DNA from: Lasioglossum baleicum
Taxonomy: Eukaryota; Arthropoda; Insecta; Hymenoptera; Halictidae
Assembly (NCBI RefSeq): GCF_051020765.1
Contig: NW_027469118.1
Location: 62,001 to 126,000 of the forward strand
DNA length: 64,000 nucleotides
Direction of reading: 5' to 3'
In this document: piece after piece, positions 48,421-58,872 of the stretch
Layout of the letters: every line of letters begins with the position of its first letter
Position numbering within the stretch: the first letter of the stretch is position 1
Position numbers and translations under genes: made by a program
Notes under the pieces: generated by a model
Told to the model about the DNA's origin: nothing
The model's input: the letters and a program-made list of their open reading frames with translations, nothing else
Database searches by the model: none

Positions 48421-51400
48421 ACTCGCCGATCCCGCGCGTACAAATCTCCGCCCCTCAGCTTCGCGAGAAAAGTGAATTCTTATTAGACACGGGCTCGGAA
48501 GTCAATTTGATACGCGCGTCTAGTTTAAAACCTGGGATAACCATTGATCCCACGAGCACGATCGAAGTTCATGGAATAACCGAGGGTTCCATAGTAACAC
48601 TCGGCGAAGTCGTTATATTCATTCAAGGGACAATCCCTGTCAAATTCCACGTGCTCGGGGACGATTTTCCAGTCAGTGTTAACGGAATTCTCGGCTCGCC
48701 CTTCTTTATAGGAGGAGCTGAGATTTCCTTTGCAAGGCAATTTGTTTTAATCGGAAACATTTCCATTCCGTTCTCTAATTCACGCGCACTGCCGACTGAG
48801 CCCCGCGATAGTTCAATGACGAGGGTTATTTCAATGCCTTCTCCGAAAACGGAGGTCTCTCTTGAAAAGCACGCCGCAAGGACAGAGGAAGAAACATTCC
48901 CTCTCTCAAAACGTCGGGTGCAACCGGGAGAGATTCGTATCACATCGAATAATATCGTAGAGGAACCGGTCGATAAGCGCAAAAATCAAAATCAACAGTC
49001 CGAATCAAGGACTGCAGCAGACTCTAATGAGTTTGCCGTTGAGCCCCGAACAGCCGCCTGCATTGCAGTCAGCGTACAGGGCCCGAAACAGGGATATATC
49101 CGCCGCGTCAGCGTAGCGCCGGATGTATTCCTCGGTGACTGTGTAGTCACTAATCGCGGAGGCAAAGCGAGCCTCAGATGTTTCAACACATCTCCGCGTC
49201 CGATCTCATTCCGATTACCCGTGTTAGAGGTGGAAGAGATCGAGCGTTATTCAACTAATTCCGGTAACCATCCCGACGTATTCGGTAACCATCCCGACCT
49301 TTCTAATTCCGGTAACCATCCCGACGCATTCGGTAACCATCCCGACCTTTCTAATTCCGGTAACCATCCCGACGTATTCGGTAACCATCCCGACCTTTCT
49401 AATTCCGGTAACCATCCCGACGCATTCGGTAACCATCCCGACCTTTTCAATTCCGGTAACCATCCCGACGTATTCGGTAACCATCCCGACAATTTTAATC
49501 CAGAGTCCAAAGAAGACTCCCACGAATTCAAACCTATGAAGGTTTATTCTACAAGCTCCGGTATCAAGTCCGATTGTTTCTATTCCGAGTCTAGGTTGAA
49601 AGGAAATGTCCCCGCCTTTGATTCTCTAAAGACGACAGAACGTCTACATAAAATAAAGCATAAAACTCTACCTCGTATAGACCGAGTAAACGAGTCGATC
49701 ATAAAAGATCATCCCGCGATAATTTCTAAATCAGAGTCAAAGGGAGTCTATATTTCATTTCAAAAACCTACCTCTGATTTTTCGCCGGAACATGATCTCT
49801 TCCAATCTAAACGGTCAAGTATCCGTGCACCGCAAAGCGAGTTTCATCCATCTAGGAATTATACGTCTGTAAAATACGCGTCAGCAAAAAGGAGAAACAA
49901 ATTTCGTATTATACTATACCTCTGCGATAACCCGCGAACAATGATTGTAGCATCTCCTGCGACTTGCGATAAGAAACCCTCCCAGGAGATTTCATTACAG
50001 TCCTCCGCTGACGCGAAATTAGAATCCGCGTTAATCACGCGTCCGGTCAACACCGACAAACGAGCGAAATCCGAAACCCAGCGTCGACAAAATCTCCTTC
50101 TACAGCCGGAAGATAAGCTTGTCGCATCACGACTCAGCCCCTCGGAAGATAGGATCATTCCAGAGGAGCTCCAGTCTTCAGACAATTTCGCAACCACAAA
50201 CATGTATCCGTTACAAGTTGCCATCCTATGCACCATTACCACGCAAGTTTATACCCTCATTGGATATGATTGCGGTGGACCGACACTCAACGTCACTACG
50301 TACTCTACCATCGATAACCTGAATTGCGAACCCGAAGATGTCACACCGATCGAGAGTTTAGAGCGAATTCAACTTCTGCAGCTAGCCGAGTTTTCGCAAG
50401 CCCGAGTCCTCCAATGCCACATTGAAATAGACAGAACGATCTACTACTGTGGCATGCATTCGCATAATTCCGTCGTCGCCAATGGTAGACAAGAGTATCT
50501 CCTAACCACCACCAGTGAAACATGCTCTAATCTACACACTACTGGAACTCTGTATATTACGCCAGCGGCACAGATCACAGGAGTCCAGCCAAATTCCACA
50601 ACCTCTCGTAGCCTCACAATGGCAGGAGAAATCAAGAATGACGGAAGCTGCTCAGGCACAACCTACAACGATCCTTTTGGAACCTGGACGGACGTCGTGG
50701 TGCAAGCCATAATACGCATCACGATACGGGACTACATTGCACCGATAAAGCTATCCACAGCACAAATTCATTTACAATCCGGACAAACCTGTCCTCTTCA
50801 GAAAGGCAACTGCCTCGATTCACAGGACGGATACACATTCTGGGAACCCGCACCAACAGATTCATGCAGATTCAACAACTACGATGTTCTATACGAAGGG
50901 CTAGCGACCAAGCTATCCCCACAGTTAAAATCCTCGCCAACCTTGTATACAGTTGCCTCTCAGGATACAACATTTGCACTAACCGAGACAGGACGATCTT
51001 CAGTCTGCGGATTTATCATAATCCGTACAGAACATCCAAAACTGTTCATACTAGAAACGGGGAAGTCAGGGAAATTCAAGGAGAAGTCACCCACCCTCGT
51101 CAACAATCTCGACATATTCACCTATGTCAACAGCAAATTCGTCTACGTAGAGAAACATCTCCGTACACAATTTTCTCAACTATATAAGGACGTCATTCGT
51201 CAAAAGTGCGAACTAGAACGACAAATTCTCCAGAACGCACTCACTCAGCTGCACACAGCCCCTGAAGAAGTGGCAACCGCCATCATGAAAGACGCTGGAT
51301 TTATTGCAGTCCCAGCAGGTGAAGTGGTCCATATTATCAAATGTATCCCAGTGACAGTCCAGATCCGGAAAACGGAACGCTGTTATGACGAACTGCCCGT

Positions 51401-52295
51401 CACGTACAAGAATTCTTCAAGATTCCTGAAACCAAAGGACCACATTATTTCAAACACCGGTACAGAGAAGCCGTGCAGCGAGTTACTATCTCCATATTAC
51501 AGAATACATGGAACATGGTACCGACTCACTCCATCACTAACAGAAACTATTGCACCGTCAGAACTCCATCCAATCTCTAAGGCCACATGGAAATACGTGG
51601 ACCCCAAAAACCTTGCGACTGGAGGCATATATTCGCAAGACGACCTCGACAAACTGCAGGATCACATAATGTTCCCTGTAGAAAAGGTAGCCGTAATAAA
51701 TACTATTGCACAAGGCGCCTCAGGTAGACAATACGCAGCAGGAAATATTAACATGTTCAACCTGCTCGACGAAGAGTCGCTTCAACAAATAGCTGAATCT
51801 ACCGCACAGAAGTTATGGTCAGGATTTACCACGTTCGGATCCGTAACCGCTGGATTAATAGGAATATATGTGGCAATTCGCACAATAAAAACTATTATCA
51901 GCACAATCATCAATGGCATCGCTCTCCATTCGTTATACGGCTGGAGCCTCCACCTCATCGTCGCCATCTGGAGTTCCTTGACAAGATTCTTCATTTTCCT
52001 GAAACAAAGAGACGAAACATACACATACGCCGTCAGATATCGGAAAAGTGAAAGTGAAAATGACATAAGTGAGCCCATTCCCTCCCAAGACCCCAATAAA
52101 AGACAGTCAAATAATGAACATTGCGATTATAGACTGTCGGACATTGCGAAACCTACCCCAACTCCTCGCGCAGAATCAGACAACATCTCAGTGCATCCAG
52201 TGTTTCGTACTGTTAATACAGTCAACGTGCGCCGAGAACTGAGCTCCCTGCGCGGATCGCTCACTAACGATGCGTCTCAAGACCAAAAATTGTAA
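48273..52295 (+). CDS. Protease-linker-Env fusion frame, B2
   Basis: Entered by -1 shift from gag. Protease LLDTGSEVNLI near 48483 and NGILGSPFF near 48685, PKQGYIRRVSVAPD block, tandem repeat (about 49250-49490), a long basic linker (about 49500-50150), then env in the same frame to TAA. No polymerase or integrase. The linker-env junction (after CCGGAAGAT near 50120) falls at the same site as the cassette junctions in A3 and B1. CTCCTTCTACAG just before it looks like a 3' splice acceptor. Confidence 0.9.
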   Translation, partial: RVRPPDRNESTAGGRPNKAQPNIHADRRSNERAPRRPDRRFVSAVNLAVDSPIPRVQISAPQLREKSEFLLDTGSEVNLIRASSLKPGITIDPTSTIEVHGITEGSIVTLGEVVIFIQGTIPVKFHVLGDDFPVSVNGILGSPFFIGGAEISFARQFVLIGNISIPFSNSRALPTEPRDSSMTRVISMPSPKTEVSLEKHAARTEEETFPLSKRRVQPGEIRITSNNIVEEPVDKRKNQNQQSESRTAADSNEFAVEPRTAACIAVSVQGPKQGYIRRVSVAPDVFLGDCVVTNRGGKASLRCFNTSPRPISFRLPVLEVEEIERYSTNSGNHPDVFGNHPDLSNSGNHPDAFGNHPDLSNSGNHPDVFGNHPDLSNSGNHPDAFGNHPDLFNSGNHPDVFGNHPDNFNPESKEDSHEFKPMKVYSTSSGIKSDCFYSESRLKGNVPAFDSLKTTERLHKIKHKTLPRIDRVNESIIKDHPAIISKSESKGVYISFQKPTSDFSPEHDLFQSKRSSIRAPQSEFHPSRNYTSVKYASAKRRNKFRIILYLCDNPRTMIVASPATCDKKPSQEISLQSSADAKLESALITRPVNTDKRAKSETQRRQNLLLQPEDKLVASRLSPSEDRIIPEELQSSDNFATTNMYPLQVAILCTITTQVYTLIGYDCGGPTLNVTTYSTIDNLNCEPEDVTPIESLERIQLLQLAEFSQARVLQCHIEIDRTIYYCGMHSHNSVVANGRQEYLLTTTSETCSNLHTTGTLYITPAAQITGVQPNSTTSRSLTMAGEIKNDGSCSGTTYNDPFGTWTDVVVQAIIRITIRDYIAPIKLSTAQIHLQSGQTCPLQKGNCLDSQDGYTFWEPAPTDSCRFNNYDVLYEGLATKLSPQLKSSPTLYTVASQDTTFALTETGRSSVCGFIIIRTEHPKLFILETGKSGKFKEKSPTLVNNLDIFTYVNSKFVYVEKHLRTQFSQLYKDVIRQKCELERQILQNALTQLHTAPEEVATAIMKDAGFIAVPAGEVVHIIKCIPVTVQIRKTERCYDELPVTYKNSSRFLKPKDHIISNTGTEKPCSELLSPYYRIHGTWYRLTPSLTETIAPSELHPISKATWKYVDPKNLATGGIYSQDDLDKLQDHIMFPVEKVAVINTIAQGASGRQYAAGNINMFNLLDEESLQQIAESTAQKLWSGFTTFGSVTAGLIGIYVAIRTIKTIISTIINGIALHSLYGWSLHLIVAIWSSLTRFFIFLKQRDETYTYAVRYRKSESENDISEPIPSQDPNKRQSNNEHCDYRLSDIAKPTPTPRAESDNISVHPVFRTVNTVNVRRELSSLRGSLTNDASQDQKL
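50202..52295 (+). CDS. env: Env glycoprotein (chuvirus-like), B2
   Basis: 697 aa from the internal ATG: hydrophobic signal-like start (MYPLQVAILCTITTQVYTLI), Cys-rich ectodomain with conserved CHIEIDRTIYYCGMHSH and N-glycosylation sites, a hydrophobic region at about residues 547-597 with two membrane-type stretches, and a ~100-residue tail. Close in layout to the A2 Env but diverged, which suggests that Env has been maintained in both families. Assignment to chuvirus-type glycoproteins is by recall; a class III fusion fold would then be expected. Confidence 0.7.
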   Translation: MYPLQVAILCTITTQVYTLIGYDCGGPTLNVTTYSTIDNLNCEPEDVTPIESLERIQLLQLAEFSQARVLQCHIEIDRTIYYCGMHSHNSVVANGRQEYLLTTTSETCSNLHTTGTLYITPAAQITGVQPNSTTSRSLTMAGEIKNDGSCSGTTYNDPFGTWTDVVVQAIIRITIRDYIAPIKLSTAQIHLQSGQTCPLQKGNCLDSQDGYTFWEPAPTDSCRFNNYDVLYEGLATKLSPQLKSSPTLYTVASQDTTFALTETGRSSVCGFIIIRTEHPKLFILETGKSGKFKEKSPTLVNNLDIFTYVNSKFVYVEKHLRTQFSQLYKDVIRQKCELERQILQNALTQLHTAPEEVATAIMKDAGFIAVPAGEVVHIIKCIPVTVQIRKTERCYDELPVTYKNSSRFLKPKDHIISNTGTEKPCSELLSPYYRIHGTWYRLTPSLTETIAPSELHPISKATWKYVDPKNLATGGIYSQDDLDKLQDHIMFPVEKVAVINTIAQGASGRQYAAGNINMFNLLDEESLQQIAESTAQKLWSGFTTFGSVTAGLIGIYVAIRTIKTIISTIINGIALHSLYGWSLHLIVAIWSSLTRFFIFLKQRDETYTYAVRYRKSESENDISEPIPSQDPNKRQSNNEHCDYRLSDIAKPTPTPRAESDNISVHPVFRTVNTVNVRRELSSLRGSLTNDASQDQKL

Positions 52296-52327
52296 TGCGA
52301 GCGCTCACCGAACACAACCTCGGACCG

Positions 52328-52368
52328 AGAGATTTCACTCCGAGAAATCTCTTCTCCGGCGAGGGAGG
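52328..52368 (+). promoter_or_regulatory. Pre-PPT hairpin and polypurine tract, B2
   Basis: AGAGATTTC (52328-52336) pairs with GAAATCTCT (52344-52352); GCGAGGGAGG abuts the LTR. Confidence 0.7.
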
Positions 52369-54584
52369 TGTTACGTCGGACGACCTCCGACGTTGGTCGA
52401 ATCGAGGACCGTACCTCGATTCTAGGCTAAGATTAAATATTAAGTACATAATACCTCTTAAACCCATCGCTATCAAACTCTTGTTTTAATTCTAATACAT
52501 CTTAAACCCATCACTACTTCACCCACGACTTTTCCTAAACTTGTTCTAATACCCATCACTACTTAAATCTCGACTCTCCCAATTGTTCTAAACCCAACCA
52601 CCACTCCAAACTCTCAATCTTACCTAACACTTGTTCAAACCCTCATCTACACTTATAACTTGTTTAAACCCTCATCTACACTTAACACTTGTTCAAACCC
52701 TCATCTACACTTACAACTTGTTCAAATCCTCAACTCCGCTCGAGTAAACGCCACCTCGAGAACAAAGAGATCGCAACGTCAGCAGTCTTGCACGCGTCAC
52801 CACTCTGTCGAGAGCGAGGACAAAGAGACTGCAACGTCAGCAGTCTTGCACCCGTCACCACTCCGACGAGCGAGGACAAAGGGACTGCAGCGTCAGCAAC
52901 CCCCACTCCGAGCGAAGGAGGCAACGCAGAGCTGCCTCTTGCATCAGTCTGGTGCTAGCCAGCGGAGTGAGCGGACGTGTCGGTCTGCGCTCACTCCATT
53001 CTCACACAACGACATCAGTCAGTCTGGCCCAAGCCAGCGAAGTGAGCAGACGTGTCGACCTGCGCTCTTCTAATTCGCGCTTCGACGTTCATCGACGTTT
53101 GTTCTACAATTCCAATTCCAAATCTAATTCCAATTCTAATTCAAACTCAATACCAATTCCGACTCAACGCAGTCTCTATTCCAATACTAATTCATTTACT
53201 AACTCCTACGCAATTAATTCATTTAATTCATATTCACATTTATATTAATACAATTGTAACCAAGTGTAACCAAGTTATTATTATAATATATCTTATTTTA
53301 CCAGAACTTCGCGAGTGACTTCTCTTACAATTCAATCAATTCAGTGACCTATTTCTCTCCGATATTCAAACTATATCTTCGTTTATCGTGCACTTGTAGA
53401 GTATTGAAACTCGGTCACAAAGGGAGAAGCTTACAGCTCCGCCGAGACAATACGTCTGCAAGCGACATTTTGAACAATTGTTTCCATTAGCAATCGTGCA
53501 CTTGTTGAGTATTGAAACTCGGTCACAAAGGGAGAAGCTTACAGCTCCGCCGAGACAATACGTCTGCAAGCGACATTTTGATCGGTCAAGTGTTTTCTCG
53601 GTCAAGTGTTCGATCAAGTCTCCATCAAGTGACAGTTCACACAAGGAATACGTGCAGTGCTAGATCTATAGTGACAGTTCTAACAGTGCCCTCGTTCGTT
53701 ACACAGTGACCCGGCTTGGAGGCCAGTTCGTCCGCTCCGCTTGGGTAGTGTCAATGAACGAGCGGACCTTTTCAATAACTATATTTTATTAAAGTCACAG
53801 GTGGAATACCGCTGGCCAGCGCCTCCGGGGAACCCCTGGCCAATTTTCCCTTTTTCATTCAGAACATAGACAAAATTCCTATAAAGGATTTCTTGAGAAG
53901 GAGTTGTTAAACCAAGTTCCTTTCGCTCCTCTCTCCTCATGCGTCGATCACGTCACGACCGAGAATATCGAGTGTGACGCGTCAGATTACGTATCGGTAT
54001 ACGGTTGTCCGTGCCGTCCGATTCTGAACACAGAGATCAACCACGCGGATCTCTCGCGTTCCACGCCTGTCAACGATACACCAGCTGCCCGCTATGAGAT
54101 CATCGATCTCATAGACATCTCTGACGACGACGATAGCCAGGACACAGTGATCCTGCCACGTCCTCGTTGCGTCATCACCAACAGCACGTTCCTGTCACCA
54201 CGTCAACGTATTACGTTGCGTCTTCCCAATCTTCCTCGCCTGGAAGATACTTGCATCAAGGACCCACAGTACGAGGTCTACGCAGCGCAGAGGAAACAAC
54301 TCCTGCGACAGTATTATTAAGGCGTAACAACAAACTGGTGAGAATCAGTATCTTGTATCCATCTTTACCCCATGTCAACTCACCGCGTTCGTTGCGTTAA
54401 CGTATAAGTATCGCCATCCGCGTTGACTGCAAACGGGTGCCGGTTTTCCAAATGACTATCGGTGTCCTAGCGCATATGACTGCCCGTCTGGCTGTCTTGG
54501 CGTAAAAGACCGTTTCCTCTTCAATTCCACGTGCCGCCTCCTGGGGTCATCTTCTTTGCCTAGGACGTGGGGCGTGACGTAACA
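52369..54584 (+). repeat. B2 3' LTR
   Basis: 2216 bp, near-identical partner of the 5' LTR, including the duplicated CTCGGTCACAAAGGG block and the 104-bp ORF deletion. Confidence 0.92.
53939..54320 (+). pseudogene. LTR-encoded protein, family B, 104-bp deletion (B2 3' LTR)
   Basis: Same broken ORF as in the 5' LTR: ATG frame stops early, downstream frame open without ATG. Confidence 0.75.
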
Positions 54585-54588
54585 ATGG

Positions 54589-54737
54589 ATTTCGATCAGA
54601 TGTACGTGGTGTTAAGGATTCATTGTTATGAAGGATTTTTAGGAGTTTTGGAATCTTTAAAGGGGAACGCTCGCTCTTATGTATCTAATTTTACATGTAG
54701 TCTTAAAGCTAACGTCGGAGGTGCGACCGACGTCACA
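54589..54737 (-). repeat. Element E LTR, part 2 (U3 start)
   Basis: Reads on the minus strand from TGTGACGTCGG at 54737; ACGTCGG and CCGACGT form the opening inverted repeat seen in A and B LTRs. Joined to 43648-44649 across the B2 insertion. Confidence 0.65.
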
Positions 54738-54936
54738 CCTCCCCCCTTAGAGAAGAGATTTCACGCAGTGGAATCTCTGCCTCTGGGTGGCGGTAGACAG
54801 GATGGACTGAAATGTCATCCCTGTCTCGCAACGCTGGGTCAAGGGAATCGCAAATTAACGTTCGTTTCGTCAAGGGAGGACGGGTTCGGAATTTTCCGAC
54901 ACTGGCACTATCACTAGCTTCCGCTTAAATGTCACC
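54738..54936 (-). pseudogene. Element E 3' internal remnant: tail codons, hairpin, PPT
   Basis: Minus strand: polypurine tract AAGGGGGGAGG (54738-54748) next to the LTR start, preceded by a hairpin (GGAATCTCT with AGAGATTTC, near 54753-54777), preceded by codons DDISVHPVYRH that match the conserved C-terminal tail (DNISVHPVFRT in B). The rest of the element is cut by B3. Confidence 0.65.
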
Positions 54937-57321
54937 TGTTACGTCGGACGACCTCCGACGTTGGTCGAATCGAGGACCGTACCTCGATTCTAGGTTAAGA
55001 CTAAATATTAAGTACATAACAACCTCTTAAACCCATCGCTATCAAACTCTTGTTCTAATTCTAATACATCTTAAACCCATCACTACTTCACCCACGACTT
55101 TTCCTAAACTTGTTCTAATACCCATCACTACTTAAATCTCGACTCTCCCAATTGTTCTAAACCCAACCACCACTCCAAACTCTCAATCTTACCTAACACT
55201 TGTTCAAACCCTCATCTACACTTATAACTTGTTTAAACCCTCATCTACACTTAACACTTGTTCAAACCCTCATCTACACTTACAACTTGTTCAAATCCTC
55301 AACTCCGCTCGAGTAAACGCCACCTCGAGAACAAAGAGATCGCAACGTCAGCAGTCTTGCACGCGTCACCACTCTGTCGAGAGCGAGGACAAAGAGACTG
55401 CAACGTCAGCAGTCTTGCACCCGTCACCACTCCGACGAGCGAGGACAAAGGGACTGCAGCGTCAGCAACCCCCACTCCGAGCGAAGGAGGCAACGCAGAG
55501 CTGCCTCTTGCATCAGTCTGGTGCTAGCCAGCGGAGTGAGCGGACGTGTCGGTCTGCGCTCACTCCATTCTCACACAACGACATCAGTCAGTCTGGCCCA
55601 AGCCAGCGAAGCGAGCAGACGTGTCGATCTGCGCTCTTCTAATTCGCGCTTCGACGTTCATCGACGTTTGTTCTACTATTCTATTCCAAATCCATTCCAA
55701 TTCAATTCCTAAATCAATTCCAATTCTAACTCTTACTAACTCATACTCCGTATACGATTATTACGTTTAATTCATTTATTATTATACTACCAAGTTTATA
55801 CTCAAGTGTACTCAACGTTCTTTATTTCAATATATATATTATATTTTACCAGTGCTACGTGAAGTTAATTTCCACATCATTCTACTAAATCCAGTGACAG
55901 TTTCTTTTCGAAATTCGAATCGTGCCCTCGTTAATCATACAGAACTCGGCTTGGAGGTCAGTTCGTCCGCTCCGCTGAGAAGTAGTGGTTGACGAGTAGA
56001 CGTTTGGAAATAATAACTTTCCAAATCAGATAAACGCATTTAATATTAATAATAAATAATTGAGCTCTCGCTTACGTGTTCAACCTCGGTCACAAAGGGA
56101 GAAGCTTACAGCTCCGCCGAGGCAATACGTCAACGAGGTGACACTTAGTCAAAAGATTATCGAAGTTAAAGTGACAGTTTGTGAAAGGAAACATATCAGT
56201 GTCTAAAGTGAAGTGACTGTTTTAATAGTGCCCTCGTTGTCGCACGGTGACCCGGCTCGGAGGCCAGTTCGTCTGCTCTGCTGGGTAGTGCCGATTAACG
56301 AGTGGACATTTTCGAGTCAGGTAAATTACCTCTGGCCAGCGCCTACGGGGAACCCCTGGCCAATTTTTCTTTCACGTTTGGGACTTAGACAAAATCCGAC
56401 AAAAGGATTTTCAGAGTATTAACTCTTCCGAAACAGTTCCTTCCATACCCATCCCTTATGCGTCGTACACGTCGTGCAGGCCGAAAGTATCAACTGGCCA
56501 AGTTCAAACGGGCATTAAATCAAACAGCCATCTTAAACCGCGTCTTAAGTTCGACTGATTGGACTGAACTTCTCGGAACGACCGAGAATATCGAGTGCGA
56601 CGCGTCAGATTACGTATCGGTATACGGTTGTCCGTGCCGTCCGATTCCGAACACAGAGGTCGACCACGCGGACCTCTCGCGTTCTTCACCTGTCACCAAA
56701 CCGTCTGCTGGTCGCTACGAGATAGCCGATCTCGTTGACATCTCTGACGACGACGACGACGTCAGGAATACCATAAACCTGTCCAGTGACAACAACAACC
56801 CGCCTGCCGTTCGTTACGAGGTCATTGATCTCGTCACCAGCTCTGATGACGATGACAGCAGGAGCACCATAATCTTGCCGCACGTTCGCTGTAGGATCAT
56901 CAAGGACGAGTACCTACCGTCCAACAGACGCATTGTCGTGCGTACCCCAGCGAGACAGCTGCCAAACCTTCCTCATCTCGATGAGATCTGTCTGGACGAC
57001 CCGTTATACCAGACCCATGCTGACCGACGAGCTCAGCTCCTTCAACAGTACTATTAAGATACAACAACTAACCGGTGAGAATTCGTATCTTTTGTAACCC
57101 CTTTTGTTCCATGTCAACTCACCGCGTTCGTTGCGTCAGCGTAGAAGTATCGCCATCCGCGTTGACTGCTAGCGGGTGTCGGTCTCAAATGACTATCGGT
57201 GTCCTAGCGCATATGACTGCCCGTCTGGCTGTCTTGGCGTAAAAGACCGTTTCCTCTTCAATTCCACGTGCCGCCTCCTGGGGTCATCTTCTTTGCCTAG
57301 GACGTGGGGCGTGACGTAACA
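54937..57321 (+). repeat. B3 5' LTR
   Basis: 2385 bp, B1-type (single CTCGGTCACAAAGGG block, full 199-aa ORF). About 37 bp shorter than the B1 3' LTR, mainly in the early U3 TTGTTCTAA-containing repeats. Confidence 0.92.
56458..57057 (+). CDS. LTR-encoded protein, family B (B3 5' LTR)
   Basis: 199 aa, ATG to TAA, both SIM-like segments intact; same protein as at 42784-43383. Being in a 5' LTR ahead of gag it is positioned for expression. Donor-like GTGAGA at 57075-57080 pairs with CTCACCG about 45 nt downstream. Confidence 0.74.
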   Translation: MRRTRRAGRKYQLAKFKRALNQTAILNRVLSSTDWTELLGTTENIECDASDYVSVYGCPCRPIPNTEVDHADLSRSSPVTKPSAGRYEIADLVDISDDDDDVRNTINLSSDNNNPPAVRYEVIDLVTSSDDDDSRSTIILPHVRCRIIKDEYLPSNRRIVVRTPARQLPNLPHLDEICLDDPLYQTHADRRAQLLQQYY

Positions 57322-57326
57322 AAATT

Positions 57327-57343
57327 TGGCGCAGTCGGTAGGA
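57327..57343 (+). other. Primer-binding site, B3
   Basis: TGGCGCAGTCGGTAGGA, 5 nt after the LTR end. Confidence 0.8.
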
Positions 57344-57450
57344 CACGAAAACGGTCGCCGGTAGTTGAACCATTAACAAATTGTTTTCGTACGTCTGACA
57401 TATGTTCTCTATATCGTGTGTCGAGTAAGAATTCACACTAATATCGCAAA

Positions 57451-58872
57451 ATGTCTCGCCCAATCACACGATCCCAAACGGATCCCCGAGCGGATCCTAA
57501 TCAAGACCTTCCTCCGCCAACCGAGGAAGAGCTACTTCTTTACGCGCAAGATCTCGCCCGTAAAGAGGAATATTTAAAAGAGCAAACCGAATTCATTGCT
57601 AAATTGCGTCTTAAATATGAAGAAGACGCACAGAATCAAAATAACATGCTCGATGAAATACGCAAAGAGCTCCACAATATTCAAGCCTTGAACCAAAACT
57701 TACGTCACCAAGCGCCTACACCAGGCCCCAGTAACGTCTCTAACACGCGAGAACCTTCATTATCAGAGCCACGCGAAACCCCGCAATATGAGCCAACAGG
57801 AAATTTCGCGTTGAAACAAGCCGCAGAACTCGTACCCAAATTCGACGGAACATCGATTCCCGTCCTAAAATTCATCCGCGCCTGCAAACGCGCGCGTGAT
57901 TCTATCCCCGAATCCATAGAACGTGCCCTTACTAAACTAATCTGCAATAAACTTTCCGATCGTGCGTACGCTGCCATTGAAGGCGAAAACATACGTACGA
58001 TCTCACAACTTTGCGATAAGCTACGAACAGTACTGGGACCCTACAAATTCGTGGACCAGTACCGTGGCGAATTGGCAAGCATAGCCCAGGGCAACAATGA
58101 GCATATTCTTGACTTCATAAATCGAGTCAAAGATTTACGAACCGCCATCAGCGATTCTACCGAAGGACATTACGACTACAGAGAAATCGATCGTTTCACA
58201 GTCGAGTGCTTCCTTCGCGGTCTACTCCCACAACTTCGCAGCGAAGTTTTGCATTGCCGTTCTCAGAATTCGGCAGAGATCTTCGAAGCAGCCATCTCTG
58301 CATATAAGCAATATGAGCTGTATCAAAACCGTCGTCGCGAATCTAATCGTGACGATTCCCGCAAGGTAAGCTTCTCAGATAACAGAAGCTCCTATCGCCC
58401 ACGCTCTTCTGACAATTTCAATTCTCGCGAACGCATCCCTGAACGTCGCGACAACAGACCGGATGAGCGTCGCGATAACGGGTCCGACCAACGTCGAGAC
58501 TCGTGGAGAAACTTGAACCGCAACTCTTATCGTTCTCCAACTCCGCAGTGGCGATCCGAAACCCCTCGCGAACAAAACCCGCAGCGCGAAAACCGGGACC
58601 CGAATTCAAATCGCGACAGACGTTCGGGAGAGCCCCGCAAGTTTTGCAACTATTGCAAAACTCCCGGGCATGACATTCACGAATGTCGAAAAAGAGCCTA
58701 TAACAATAACCTGCGCTCGGGAAACGAGTCAGGCCTCCCGACAGGAACGAATCAACAGCGGGAGGCCGCCCCAACAAAGCGCAACCAAACATTCACGCAG
58801 ACCGCCGTTCGAACGAACGAGCTCCCCGAAGACCAGATCGACGATTCGTCTCTGCAGTTAACCTCGCAGTAG
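57451..58872 (+). CDS. gag: Gag polyprotein, B3
   Basis: 473 aa, ATG to TAG, intact and nearly identical to the B1 Gag (shared IQALNQN and GHYDYRE variants), so B1 and B3 are closer to each other than to B2 here. Confidence 0.95.
   Translation: MSRPITRSQTDPRADPNQDLPPPTEEELLLYAQDLARKEEYLKEQTEFIAKLRLKYEEDAQNQNNMLDEIRKELHNIQALNQNLRHQAPTPGPSNVSNTREPSLSEPRETPQYEPTGNFALKQAAELVPKFDGTSIPVLKFIRACKRARDSIPESIERALTKLICNKLSDRAYAAIEGENIRTISQLCDKLRTVLGPYKFVDQYRGELASIAQGNNEHILDFINRVKDLRTAISDSTEGHYDYREIDRFTVECFLRGLLPQLRSEVLHCRSQNSAEIFEAAISAYKQYELYQNRRRESNRDDSRKVSFSDNRSSYRPRSSDNFNSRERIPERRDNRPDERRDNGSDQRRDSWRNLNRNSYRSPTPQWRSETPREQNPQRENRDPNSNRDRRSGEPRKFCNYCKTPGHDIHECRKRAYNNNLRSGNESGLPTGTNQQREAAPTKRNQTFTQTAVRTNELPEDQIDDSSLQLTSQ
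58719..58767 (+). promoter_or_regulatory. -1 ribosomal frameshift signal, B3
   Basis: G GGA AAC (58719-58725), 6-nt spacer, 9-bp stem 58732-58740 with 58759-58767. Confidence 0.85.

Larger units (their letters stand above)
44654..54584 (+). mobile_element. Element B2: intact, gag plus protease-env, no RT or integrase
   Basis: 9931 bp with 2216-bp LTRs at both ends and target duplication ATGG (44650-44653 and 54585-54588). I see only a few differences between the LTRs (for example near 44768 and 44815), so insertion is recent. Same plan as A2 in a different family: the RT-IN cassette is replaced by linker plus env in frame. Confidence 0.93.

Noticed and set aside
54567..54917. Plus-strand 116-aa ORF after B2
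   Set aside because: It starts inside the B2 LTR end and runs across the E LTR/internal boundary; the minus strand shows the true E tail, hairpin and PPT.
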